DNA from: Bacillota bacterium
Lineage (GTDB): Bacteria; Bacillota; Clostridia; Christensenellales; CAG-138
NCBI GenBank assembly: GCA_023396535.1
Contig: JAEWWD010000115.1
Span: 1-33,263, forward strand
Length of the DNA stretch: 33,263 bases
Direction of reading: 5' to 3'
This document shows positions 7,829 to 14,780 of the stretch, in pieces. The translations under genes and the position numbers were made by a program. The notes under the pieces were generated by a model, which was not told where the DNA came from, searched no databases, and saw nothing but the letters and a program-made list of their open reading frames with translations. How positions within the stretch are numbered: the first letter of the stretch is position 1; each line of letters opens with the position of its first letter.

Positions 7829-9136
7829 TCAACCTGCGAGAATTTTGTCAACCTGCTCCCCGGCAGCGGCAAAGGCGTCCGCGGCGCTCATTTCACCCAT
7901 GACGGCCTTGGTGATGTAATCGGCCATGGTTTTCTGGATTTCTTCCCAGCCTATGATGGAGGGCTTGAACTTCGCGATGGGTTCGAGCGCGCAGAACGGC
8001 GCCACCATCACATTGGTTTCGTCACTGAACGCGGGACGACTTTCGAAATAGCTCTGTTGGTTCGGTACCCAGCCGGTCTCCTCGATTACGCGGCCCTGAT
8101 AATCGGCAGTGTGCCACATTTCAAGGAATTTTGAGGTGATCTCTTCATTGCCGGTTGCGAAAATGATATCGATATCCATGACGCCCAGAGAATATTTCTG
8201 CCCGTCCGGTCCTGCAAGAGGCTCCGCGATTGTAGCCCAGCCGTAATCCTCACCGGCGTCAGCAAGCGCCCGCAGGCCCTGCGCATTATGGAAATAGGCC
8301 GCCGCAACCTGGTTCGTAAAATTGCTCTGCGTTTCGTTGATGGTTGCCTCTCCGTAATCCGGCACCGCATATTTAGCGATTTCAGTATACATCTGCAGAG
8401 CGGCTACACCCTTTTCATTGTTGAAGCCATTGACCGTGCCGTCCGCATTGGTGACATCGGCGCCATAGGCCCAGAGTATCGGCAGGAAGCAATCCAGGGT
8501 GTTCTTCGCCTGACCGGCAACCAGGGAGTAGGCATATTTGCCATTTGCGGGATCAAAGAGCTTGGGCGCTATCTCAAGGAAGCCGTCCCAAGTGGTGGGG
8601 ACGCTGACGCCGGCGGCGTCAAGCAACTGTTGATTAAACAGAATGGTACGAACAGACATGTAGGAGGGCAGCGTCCACATCTTCCCATCCGCGCTGCAGA
8701 CGCCGCGCGCTGCCTCGGAGAAATCATTGTAAAGGTCCTTGCCAATATAGTCTTCAGCGCAGGCGATATAGCCGGCCTCTTTGAATTCCCGTGTCCAGGA
8801 AGCGAAACCATACATGGCGTCGGGCATGTTGCCGGCTTCTGCAAGGGTCAGGATTTTTTGATACGCGTCGGTGTAAGCCCAATCTTCGATTTTTACTTCC
8901 ACACCGGTTTCATTCTTAAACTGCTCGGCTGCCTCTTTGAGCACATCCAATCCCGTGCTGCCCAGAGTAACATAAGTTATGGATTTGGCGCCGCCCTCCG
9001 CGGGCTTGTCTGTAGCCTCTGAAGAAGCGGGGGTCTGTTGCGTTTCACCCGCAGTCTGGGCGGGAGTCTTGGCGCCGCACGCTGTCATAGTGAGCACCAT
9101 CATCAGGGCGAGTAACAATGCCAGTGCTTTTTTCAT
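7829..9136 (-). CDS. Extracellular sugar-binding lipoprotein of a CUT1 ABC importer
   Basis: 435 aa family-1 solute-binding protein. The N-terminus is a lipoprotein signal peptide with lipobox LTMTAC and lipidated Cys20, followed by a Thr/Ala/Glu-rich linker, then the mature domain starting about residue 52 (SITYVTLGSTGLDVLKEAAEQF). LAEAGNMPDAMYGFASW and the mid-protein NGFNNEKGVAAL match the family-1 fold. It captures the sugar outside the membrane for the two downstream permeases. ATG 9136 has an AAGGAGG site; the gap to the nitrilase gene is 30 bp. The substrate cannot be read off; the operon suggests an N-acyl amino sugar, its oligomer or a derivative. Confidence 0.93.
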   Translation of the reverse strand: MKKALALLLALMMVLTMTACGAKTPAQTAGETQQTPASSEATDKPAEGGAKSITYVTLGSTGLDVLKEAAEQFKNETGVEVKIEDWAYTDAYQKILTLAEAGNMPDAMYGFASWTREFKEAGYIACAEDYIGKDLYNDFSEAARGVCSADGKMWTLPSYMSVRTILFNQQLLDAAGVSVPTTWDGFLEIAPKLFDPANGKYAYSLVAGQAKNTLDCFLPILWAYGADVTNADGTVNGFNNEKGVAALQMYTEIAKYAVPDYGEATINETQSNFTNQVAAAYFHNAQGLRALADAGEDYGWATIAEPLAGPDGQKYSLGVMDIDIIFATGNEEITSKFLEMWHTADYQGRVIEETGWVPNQQSYFESRPAFSDETNVMVAPFCALEPIAKFKPSIIGWEEIQKTMADYITKAVMGEMSAADAFAAAGEQVDKILAG

Positions 9137-9166
9137 ACCGTTTCTCCTCCTTGTTTTATTAAATTG

Positions 9167-10120
9167 TCAGTCCAGAAACTTACCGTTCATCACCGCGGTA
9201 TTGTCGCAGGGCTCGACAATTTCGTTATAAAGTTCAGGCCGGCGAAAATGCAGCAAATCCTCACGTAAGCGGTCTATGCCTTCCCTGCGTGCTGCCGCGA
9301 TATCCTTGCCAAGCCGCGACGCGTTAAGGTCTATGCGAGCATAAGCTATGCCCGGATAATGCCCTGTATCGGCAATTACCATTCCGTCAGGGTTTATGAT
9401 CATCGCACGGCCCGTGAATTCATGTCCGCGCTCATATGGAGCGAAATAATCGGGGCTTGCGTAATTCGCCCCTGCAATATAACAGCAGTAGTCTATGGCG
9501 CGCGCACGCGCCGTTACAAATATCGTTTCTTCAGAGGGGCCATACGTTTGATGCGGCCAGAATATCAGCTTAGCCCCTTTGAGAGTCAACACACGAAAGA
9601 CCTCGGGAAAATACATGTCCATGCAAATGGCGATGCCTATCCGCCCAAAGTCCAAATCAAACACCGGCAGCGAATCGCCTGCGTCAATGCCACAGCAGCG
9701 TTTTTCCGGAGCGCACAGGTGCGTCTTGCGGTACTTGCCGGCAATGTGACCGTCGCGGCCTATTATCACGGCAGTATTGTAGAGCCTGCCGACGCTCCGT
9801 TCCGTATAATCGGCAACGATATACATCCCGTATTTCCGGCATATTGCCCCGAAACGTTCCGTCATTGGGCCGGGAATCTCTTCCGATATGGCACGATAGA
9901 GCGCGCTGCGATCCGTTGCTTCGTCGTATACGCCGCCATCATGCGCATCCATTTCCGTCGCGCCGAAGCTGTCAAAATGCTCCGGCAGTAAAAGGATGTC
10001 ACATCCCGCGCGCCCCGCTTTCTCCGCTTCGCAAGCGCAGTGTTCAATGTATTCCGCGCGGGGAATAGGCTGGAGATGCTTTATTCGCGACATCGCGCCG
10101 AGCATGATCTCTTTTGCCAT
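9167..10120 (-). CDS. Carbon-nitrogen hydrolase (nitrilase superfamily amidase)
   Basis: 317 aa with the complete Glu-Lys-Cys triad of the nitrilase superfamily: Glu47 in LLLPEHF, Lys132 in KYRKTHL and Cys166 in AICMDMYFPE. Such enzymes cleave non-peptide C-N bonds (amides, N-carbamoyl groups, nitriles). It is a cytoplasmic enzyme with no signal peptide. ATG 10120 follows GAGGGG; the gene lies 9 bp after the second SIS gene and 30 bp before the binding-protein gene. In this operon it could remove an amide or N-acyl group from the imported compound or a breakdown product. A general omega-amidase role is possible, but the operon position argues for a dedicated one. Confidence 0.88.
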   Translation of the reverse strand: MAKEIMLGAMSRIKHLQPIPRAEYIEHCACEAEKAGRAGCDILLLPEHFDSFGATEMDAHDGGVYDEATDRSALYRAISEEIPGPMTERFGAICRKYGMYIVADYTERSVGRLYNTAVIIGRDGHIAGKYRKTHLCAPEKRCCGIDAGDSLPVFDLDFGRIGIAICMDMYFPEVFRVLTLKGAKLIFWPHQTYGPSEETIFVTARARAIDYCCYIAGANYASPDYFAPYERGHEFTGRAMIINPDGMVIADTGHYPGIAYARIDLNASRLGKDIAAARREGIDRLREDLLHFRRPELYNEIVEPCDNTAVMNGKFLD

Positions 10121-10129
10121 GGCAGCCCC

Positions 10130-10777
10130 TCACAGATGGCGTATGCGCCAAAGGTACTTGTCCACGATATCTTGGCATATTTGACTGTTCGGGAAAAAAT
10201 CACCCCGCCATACCGCCGCGTCGGGAGCCAGCTCTACCGCCCGGGCCATCAGTTCGTTGAGTACAGCCGTCATAAGAAGAGTTTCATACCCATATCCGAA
10301 ACACACTGTCACATCGGGGAGAGAAACCGTCTGCGCGTTTTTCGGCGGCTCCGGTACAACGGCGATCAGGTCGAGGTCATGCGCCTTCGCCCATGCGGCC
10401 GTCTGCGCGAAAGCTACAGAGTCAGCGTCGAAAGCCAATAATATCAGGGGATTGCCGGGTTCAATATATTCGTAATATTCCAGAATTCTGGGCGTCAGGC
10501 CATCCAACGGCCTGCAAAGCTCACTGCGGTATGCCCCGTGGGAATTTGAAAACGCAGGATCGTACAGAGGGTTGATACATGCGAGGCCACCCGCCCTGTA
10601 AAAAAGCTCACCCTGTATATCGGCCGCTTTTGCGTCTACCCCAAAAACATGCACCAGCGCATCCCGTTGTGCGGCTTTTGCCATGAGGCATGCAGCGGCG
10701 TCCAGACTCGCGCTTTCCTTCCCAAGCCCTGACAGCGCGTCGGCCATCATTTTGAATCTGATTTCATATTCAGCCAT
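10130..10777 (-). CDS. Degenerate SIS-domain protein, copy 2 (missing phosphosugar motif)
   Basis: 215 aa, clearly related to the SIS copies at 934-1698 and 10790-11542: it shares the layout through the ELFYRAGGLACINPLYDP...SHGA region. The GPGGHS loop of the other two is here GVDAKA (46-51), AYGIN reads AFDAD, and about 30 residues around the VTSSSF/GAKS segment are reduced to a short VPEPPKNAQ stretch. It probably lacks isomerase chemistry. Being adjacent to an intact copy (12 bp apart, same strand), it may be a non-catalytic partner subunit or a sensor; this is inference. ATG 10777 has an AAGGAAGGTG site. There are no internal stops, so it is a maintained gene rather than a pseudogene. Confidence 0.75.
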   Translation of the reverse strand: MAEYEIRFKMMADALSGLGKESASLDAAACLMAKAAQRDALVHVFGVDAKAADIQGELFYRAGGLACINPLYDPAFSNSHGAYRSELCRPLDGLTPRILEYYEYIEPGNPLILLAFDADSVAFAQTAAWAKAHDLDLIAVVPEPPKNAQTVSLPDVTVCFGYGYETLLMTAVLNELMARAVELAPDAAVWRGDFFPNSQICQDIVDKYLWRIRHL

Positions 10778-10789
10778 ATCGCACCTTCC

Positions 10790-11542
10790 TTACATGCTCT
10801 TTACGCGGCCCCAGATTTTTTTCATATATTCGCTGTTTGCCTCAATACCGCCGGCTTGAAGAGAATTTGTCCATGTGAATGGATCCACGCCCTTTTTCTT
10901 CAAATCCACCATCGTTTGCGCAAGTAAAGCTTTGAGTACAATCGCCTGCATGATGGTTGCGACCGGCGAAATTTTGTGATCCAAAATATCGTATTCAAGA
11001 ATCGCATCGCCGTAAGGTACGAAGCTGTCTATGTACATGTCGGATACGCTATGAAGAGTTTTGCCGCTTTTGTGCTTCGCGCCGATATAGGTGGAAGCGT
11101 CTGAAAAGCTCGGCGATGTGATTGCGATAACATAAGCTCCGCGTTTCCTGCATTCCAGCGCGCCTTGAATCGCCACAGGGTTGATACCGTAGGCGCTGCC
11201 GAGAATGATGGCGTCGCCCTTGCTGATTTTGTTGTACTCTACCACGACCTTGCCGTATCCTTCAACCCGTTCCATGCCGTTGATCTCACGCGCCGCGCCA
11301 TGGGAGAGGGATATGCTTGGATCGTATATCGGACAGAGGCTTGCCAATTCACCCTTGCGGTATAAAGCATCTTCTGAAAATATGGAGGAATGTCCTCCAG
11401 GGCCCCAAAGAAATATCAGTCTGCCGTCTTTCACTGTGTCAGAAAGGATATCTGCAGCTTTTTCAAATTTCTCTTTCTGGGTGTCCTTGACCTTTTCTAT
11501 CAGGTCTTTCACTGCATCAAGATAATCAAGTGATGGATTCAA
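10790..11542 (-). CDS. SIS-domain sugar isomerase family protein, copy 3 (first gene of operon, TTG start)
   Basis: 250 aa from a TTG at 11542. An ATG-initiated reading would begin at 11653, but that extension is AT-rich, carries the predicted promoter at 11612-11640, and would make this copy 37 residues longer than copy 1. From TTG 11542, which has GAGG eight bases upstream, the GPGGHS motif falls at 47-52, matching 48-53 in copy 1. The protein has the same core motifs as copy 1: GSAYGIN, AITSPSF, GAKHKSGK. It is predicted to be a phosphosugar isomerase, deaminase or deglycase, active as an oligomer, possibly with the degenerate copy encoded 12 bp downstream. First gene of the long catabolic operon, divergent from gntR. 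Confidence 0.85.
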   Translation of the reverse strand: MNPSLDYLDAVKDLIEKVKDTQKEKFEKAADILSDTVKDGRLIFLWGPGGHSSIFSEDALYRKGELASLCPIYDPSISLSHGAAREINGMERVEGYGKVVVEYNKISKGDAIILGSAYGINPVAIQGALECRKRGAYVIAITSPSFSDASTYIGAKHKSGKTLHSVSDMYIDSFVPYGDAILEYDILDHKISPVATIMQAIVLKALLAQTMVDLKKKGVDPFTWTNSLQAGGIEANSEYMKKIWGRVKSM

Positions 11543-11611
11543 TTTCTTCGCCTCAATTTTTAAATATATAATGATATGATGATTAATCGAATTTCTGTTG
11601 CCTTTTAGTGC

Positions 11612-11640
11612 ATTATATATCGACTCATATTCCTTGTCTT
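11612..11640 (-). promoter_or_regulatory. Predicted promoter of the amino-sugar operon
   Basis: On the minus strand AAGACA (11635-11640; 4 of 6 to TTGACA), a 17-bp spacer and a perfect TATAAT (11612-11617). Transcription would begin near 11605, leaving a leader of about 60 nt before the TTG start at 11542. It lies inside the ATG-started version of the open frame, which argues against that start. Confidence 0.65.
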
Positions 11641-11724
11641 TGCACAAAAGCAATGATAATTTTGCATTTTTGGAATCGGTCAGCAGTATTTGAGACTCTA
11701 TTTATGCGTTTACAGCACTGAAAC

Positions 11725-11753
11725 TTTACAAAACGAGAATGACATGATATATT
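11725..11753 (+). promoter_or_regulatory. Predicted promoter of the gntR-araC regulator pair
   Basis: TTTACA (11725-11730), 17-bp spacer, TATATT (11748-11753): 5 of 6 matches in each box. Transcription would start near 11760, about 38 nt before the ATG at 11798, which has GGGAGG at 11783-11788. The 70-odd bp separating this from the divergent promoter is where the GntR operator would be expected; I see no convincing perfect palindrome there. Confidence 0.65.
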
Positions 11754-11797
11754 TATTCATAATATGATTTGCTTAATTCGTCGGGAGGGAACACCTC

Positions 11798-12487
11798 ATG
11801 CGTGTAGTGAAGGATCGTCTTTCAGATCAGGTTGCCCGCGAGCTGCAAGCGATGATTTGCAATAATCTATATAGGATAGGCGATAAGCTGCCGGTGGAGA
11901 ATGAACTGGCGCAGATGTTTCAAGTCAGCCGCGTTACCATACGAGAGGCGGTCCGAATGCTTAGCATAATGGGCATACTTGATGTGCGGCAGGGCGACGG
12001 CACTTTTGTAAAAAGCCTAAGCCCTGAATCTTTTATGAAGCCGTTGCTTCCCATGCTATCGCTGAACAAAAAGAACTTAAGCGATATATTTGAGGTTCGT
12101 TTGCTGATTGAGTGCAAAGCCGTGGAGTTGGCAGCGCAAAGCGCGGAGGACGAGCAGCTTGAGATTTTAAGGGATCTGCTGGATAAGATGGACGCTTGCG
12201 CACTCAACAACGACCTGGAAAACTATAATATGTACGATACGCGTTTTCATTATGAGATCGCCCGCATAAGCTCCAACGAAGTTCTTAAGACAATACAGGG
12301 CCTTCTTGGCGACATGGTGCAGGATACTATAAAAGCGAGTACATCCCCGCCTAACGCGCTGATGCTTTCCTGCATTTATCACAAAAAAATCTATGATTCT
12401 CTCGTAAGGCATGATCCGGACCGCGCGGTCGAATATATGCATGCCCATATTAAGGGCGGCGCGGAGTACATACGCGGTAATGCCTGA
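11798..12487 (+). CDS. GntR-family (FadR subfamily) transcriptional regulator
   Basis: 229 aa. Residues 1-70 form a winged helix-turn-helix with GDKLPVENELAQMFQVSRVTIREAVRML, the GntR recognition-helix pattern, and a wing ending GDGTFV. Residues 85-220 are an all-helical FCD ligand-binding domain with the metal-type His/Asp positions expected (FHYEIARIS and HKKIYDSLVRHD). FCD regulators sense carboxylates or sugar acids, which fits the LarA homologue and the MFS carrier in the divergent operon. It is probably a repressor of that operon and of itself. ATG with a GGGAGG site; followed 16 bp later by an AraC-type gene. Confidence 0.93.
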   Translation: MRVVKDRLSDQVARELQAMICNNLYRIGDKLPVENELAQMFQVSRVTIREAVRMLSIMGILDVRQGDGTFVKSLSPESFMKPLLPMLSLNKKNLSDIFEVRLLIECKAVELAAQSAEDEQLEILRDLLDKMDACALNNDLENYNMYDTRFHYEIARISSNEVLKTIQGLLGDMVQDTIKASTSPPNALMLSCIYHKKIYDSLVRHDPDRAVEYMHAHIKGGAEYIRGNA

Positions 12488-12503
12488 GGTCTGGAGGACC
12501 AGG

Positions 12504-13340
12504 ATGTTTTTCCCAAGCATTGAATCGGTTCATGTTATCCAGTGTGAGGAACGCGTTTCTCTAGAGTATACGCAGGATGGATTTCTATTGATCTTCGCAT
12601 TGGAGAACGACGGCAGTCTTCGGGCGGGCGAGTTCGGTGCTTCCCCGCAGAAGCACGATGTCTATCTGTTCCCGCTCAGCGCGCATCCCGTGCTCGATTT
12701 TGCGGGAAGGCGCGGCAGTCCGAATGTACTCGTGTCTTTCAGCATTAATGACAAAGCATTTCGCCGGACAATAGAGCAGCTTGGTCCAAAACTGCATGCA
12801 GACAGCATGGTGGTACGCTCATGCTTGCTGAATATTCTGAATTCCTATGCTCTCCAGCCGGATTATTTTACGGACTCCATCAATTACAATATTATTTCCC
12901 TTTTGTATCACAGCTACGTTGGCGTGCAGAAACGCAAAGTACGCGCCGGCCCGCTGAGCGACGGCATCATTATCACCCCGACGCCCAACGAGACGCTGAA
13001 TCGTATTCTCAATTACATCGAAGAGCACATCTCCAACGAGAAGCTCATTGACGAGCTGAGCGAGACCTCTATGCAAAGCCCAAAACAAATTGGCGAGCTT
13101 TTTAAGTATGAGTACGGCTGCACGGTGCTTCAGTTCATTAACCGTTTCCGGCTTTTCAAGGCGAAGGAGCTCATGTGTTACACCAACTACAGCATTACGG
13201 AGATTTCCAGCATGACCGGGTTCAGGAGCATCCATTATTTTAGCCGCTATTTTAAGGCGAAGGAAAAGATATCCCCAATAGAGTATAAGCACGCCATAGC
13301 AAGGAAGATGGTTCTTGGTGTCGCTAAAAATCATAAGTGA
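12504..13340 (+). CDS. AraC-family transcriptional regulator
   Basis: 278 aa from ATG 12504 (GGAGGA six bases upstream); the frame is open from 12411, but that part overlaps gntR. The N-terminal about 170 residues form a cupin-like sensor half with VYLFPLSAHPVLDF. The C-terminal about 100 residues carry two helix-turn-helix motifs: NEKLIDELSETSMQSPKQIGELFKYEYG and the conserved second motif with SITEISSMTGFRSIHYFSRYFKAKEKISPIEY. It is co-transcribed with gntR, so two sensors, probably one repressor and one activator, appear to control the divergent catabolic operon. The ligand is unknown. A terminator follows at 13437-13475. Confidence 0.93.
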   Translation: MFFPSIESVHVIQCEERVSLEYTQDGFLLIFALENDGSLRAGEFGASPQKHDVYLFPLSAHPVLDFAGRRGSPNVLVSFSINDKAFRRTIEQLGPKLHADSMVVRSCLLNILNSYALQPDYFTDSINYNIISLLYHSYVGVQKRKVRAGPLSDGIIITPTPNETLNRILNYIEEHISNEKLIDELSETSMQSPKQIGELFKYEYGCTVLQFINRFRLFKAKELMCYTNYSITEISSMTGFRSIHYFSRYFKAKEKISPIEYKHAIARKMVLGVAKNHK

Positions 13341-13436
13341 AGGGCATAAAGTAAAACGTCCGAATAAGGAAAAACGCCCCTCTAAATACGGTTGCCCGTT
13401 AAGAAACGTGGGTTAGCATCTATCTCTCCCGCCAGA

Positions 13437-13475
13437 AACCCGCACAAGCACTGAGTTTTGTGCGGGTTGTTTTTT
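13437..13475 (+). terminator. Rho-independent terminator after gntR-araC
   Basis: An 11-bp GC-rich stem (13437-13447 with 13458-13468) with a 10-nt loop is followed by GTTTTTTC. It ends the regulator transcript 97 bp after the araC stop. Confidence 0.88.
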
Positions 13476-13577
13476 CATTGGCTGCATTCATGTGCTGCGA
13501 TAGTCTGATTGGACTCTGGAGGCGCGATAATGTAAAAATATAAGAATCCGCAATATATATGCGTGACCCCATGGTTT

Positions 13578-13594
13578 GCGCAACGTTGATGCGC
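13578..13594. promoter_or_regulatory. Palindrome upstream of the epimerase gene (possible operator)
   Basis: GCGCA and TGCGC arms (13578-13582, 13590-13594) enclose a perfect CAACGTTG palindrome at 13581-13588. The intergenic stretch 13476-13786 has no convincing gene; this and the tandem repeat at 13648 are its only clear signals. Regulator unknown; the DeoR protein encoded downstream is one candidate. Confidence 0.35.
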
Positions 13595-13632
13595 GCAGCG
13601 TATTCGTATTCTTCCCGGATTGCAAGAACGTT

Positions 13633-13662
13633 TCGGCAGGAGTATACTAATCGCGGTATAAT
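13633..13662 (+). promoter_or_regulatory. Predicted promoter of the sgcE-like gene
   Basis: TCGGCA (13633-13638; 4 of 6 to TTGACA), an 18-bp spacer and a perfect TATAAT (13657-13662). Transcription would start near 13669, giving a leader of about 118 nt before the GTG at 13787. The -10 box sits inside the tandem repeat at 13648-13669. Confidence 0.45.
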
Positions 13663-13669
13663 CGCGGTG
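13648..13669. repeat. Tandem 11-bp repeat overlapping a -10 box
   Basis: Two head-to-tail copies of TAATCGCGGTA/G (13648-13658, 13659-13669), differing only in the last base. An 11-bp period puts both copies on the same helix face, and the repeat spans the TATAAT, which suggests a protein-binding site that would block the polymerase. This is inference. Confidence 0.5.
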
Positions 13670-13786
13670 TTTCCCCGGTCTCCATCTGTCCCGTTGTCGT
13701 TAAATGACCGCCGCTGAACAGGCAAGGCTTTTCATCATACTGAACCATCCAATTCAAAAAACGTGAGACGTCATCGGAGGTGCACT

Positions 13787-14422
13787 GTGAAGACGCGCAT
13801 TATTCCCTCTATCGCCAGCGCAAATCCTTTGTATTTAGGCGCCGAATTGGAGCGCCTTGGCGATTATCCCTACTTGCACATCGACGTGGAGGATACCAGC
13901 TTCGTCCCGAATATTACGTTTGGCATGAAGGCGATTCGCGCTATCGCGCAAAATAGCAAGGCGCATTTGGACGCTCATTTGATGGTCCGGCGCCCCGACG
14001 ACTGGATCAGCCCATTAGCCGCCTGCGGCATTCAGCGGATGTGCGTGCAGTTTGAGGCCATACGTTTTCCCATGTGCACATTGGAAAACATCCACAACGC
14101 AGGTGTGGAAGCCGGGCTCGCTTTCACTTTAAAAACGGATATCGGGGTGCTAAACGCTTATAAAGATGCGGTATCCTACATCCTGATTCTGGCCAGCGAA
14201 CCTGACAGTAAAGAACAGTTCAACCCTTATACGCTGGAAAAGCTGCGTCGAGCCCGGGAGATTCTGCCAGAGAATAAAAGCATATGGGTGGACGGAGGAT
14301 TGAACGAACGGCTGTGCAGGGCCGCAATACAAAGCGGTGCGGATACCCTGATCATGGGACGCTATGTCTGGAGTGCGAAAGACCCCGTAATCGCAATGGA
14401 GGAACTGCTCAAATCTGTTTGA
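13787..14422 (+). CDS. Ribulose-phosphate 3-epimerase family protein (SgcE/AlsE-like)
   Basis: 211 aa TIM-barrel epimerase starting at GTG 13787 (GGAGG six bases upstream; an upstream in-frame ATG at 13763 lacks a site). Metal ligands of the family are all present: His31 and Asp33 in LHIDVEDTSFVPN, His64 in DAHLMV and Asp169 in WVDGG. The family loop DVMDGxFVPN reads DVEDTSFVPN, so the active-site loop is changed. That fits a non-housekeeping member such as SgcE or allulose-6-phosphate epimerase more than Rpe. Predicted reaction: C3 epimerisation of a ketose phosphate. It precedes a DeoR/PTS cluster like E. coli sgc, but a terminator separates it from deoR. Confidence 0.8.
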   Translation: MKTRIIPSIASANPLYLGAELERLGDYPYLHIDVEDTSFVPNITFGMKAIRAIAQNSKAHLDAHLMVRRPDDWISPLAACGIQRMCVQFEAIRFPMCTLENIHNAGVEAGLAFTLKTDIGVLNAYKDAVSYILILASEPDSKEQFNPYTLEKLRRAREILPENKSIWVDGGLNERLCRAAIQSGADTLIMGRYVWSAKDPVIAMEELLKSV

Positions 14423-14536
14423 GCCTTTGAGCGGCAGTTCCCCGTCCCGTCACGCTAGGGTTCTTATACGATTCCAGAAACGATCAAAAGGAAACACGAC
14501 CGTATGACGGCGGTGAAGCGTATGCCATCCGGATGA

Positions 14537-14569
14537 AAGAATTTGCATTTTATTGCAGGATTCTTTTTT
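14537..14569 (+). terminator. Probable terminator after the epimerase gene
   Basis: AAGAAT (14537-14542) pairs with ATTCTT (14560-14565), continuing through GCA/TGC with a small bulge, and is followed by TTTT. It is AT-rich in the outer stem, so moderate strength. It separates the epimerase transcript from the deoR-PTS operon. The rest of 14423-14780 holds the deoR promoter elements and no gene. Confidence 0.6.
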
Positions 14570-14676
14570 GATGCCTTTCACCATGGCGTTCATCTTTGTT
14601 GATCTGGTAGTCCAACTTCCTAATGCCATATATCGCCTCGGATCGTGCCGTATTTTGTCGTTTTATCTGCATTGTC

Positions 14677-14705
14677 TTGATTAAAACAATCAATAACGAT
14701 AGAAT
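14677..14705 (+). promoter_or_regulatory. Predicted deoR promoter with operator-like inverted repeat
   Basis: TTGATT (14677-14682), 17-bp spacer, TAGAAT (14700-14705). The -35 box is the left arm of a perfect inverted repeat TTGATT-N5-AATCAA (14677-14693), so a bound dimer would hide it: a plausible DeoR autoregulatory operator. A second candidate promoter, TTGCGT-17-TATATT, lies at 14731-14759 but would leave almost no leader before the ribosome site. Confidence 0.55.
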
Positions 14706-14727
14706 AACTTCAAAAACTCTCAAATCG

Positions 14728-14749
14728 CTATTGCGTATTTGGCCAATAG
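14728..14749. promoter_or_regulatory. Second inverted repeat upstream of deoR
   Basis: CTATTG (14728-14733) and CAATAG (14744-14749) are perfect arms separated by 10 bp, just downstream of the predicted deoR promoter. It could be a second operator half or a leader hairpin. Confidence 0.35.
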
Positions 14750-14780
14750 CTGCTATATTATGTGCAAGGATGGTAAGCAT

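Noticed and set aside
13420..13725. 101-codon minus-strand frame in the gap between araC and the epimerase
   Set aside because: It reads through the strong terminator at 13437-13475 and has no recognisable domain or good ribosome site.
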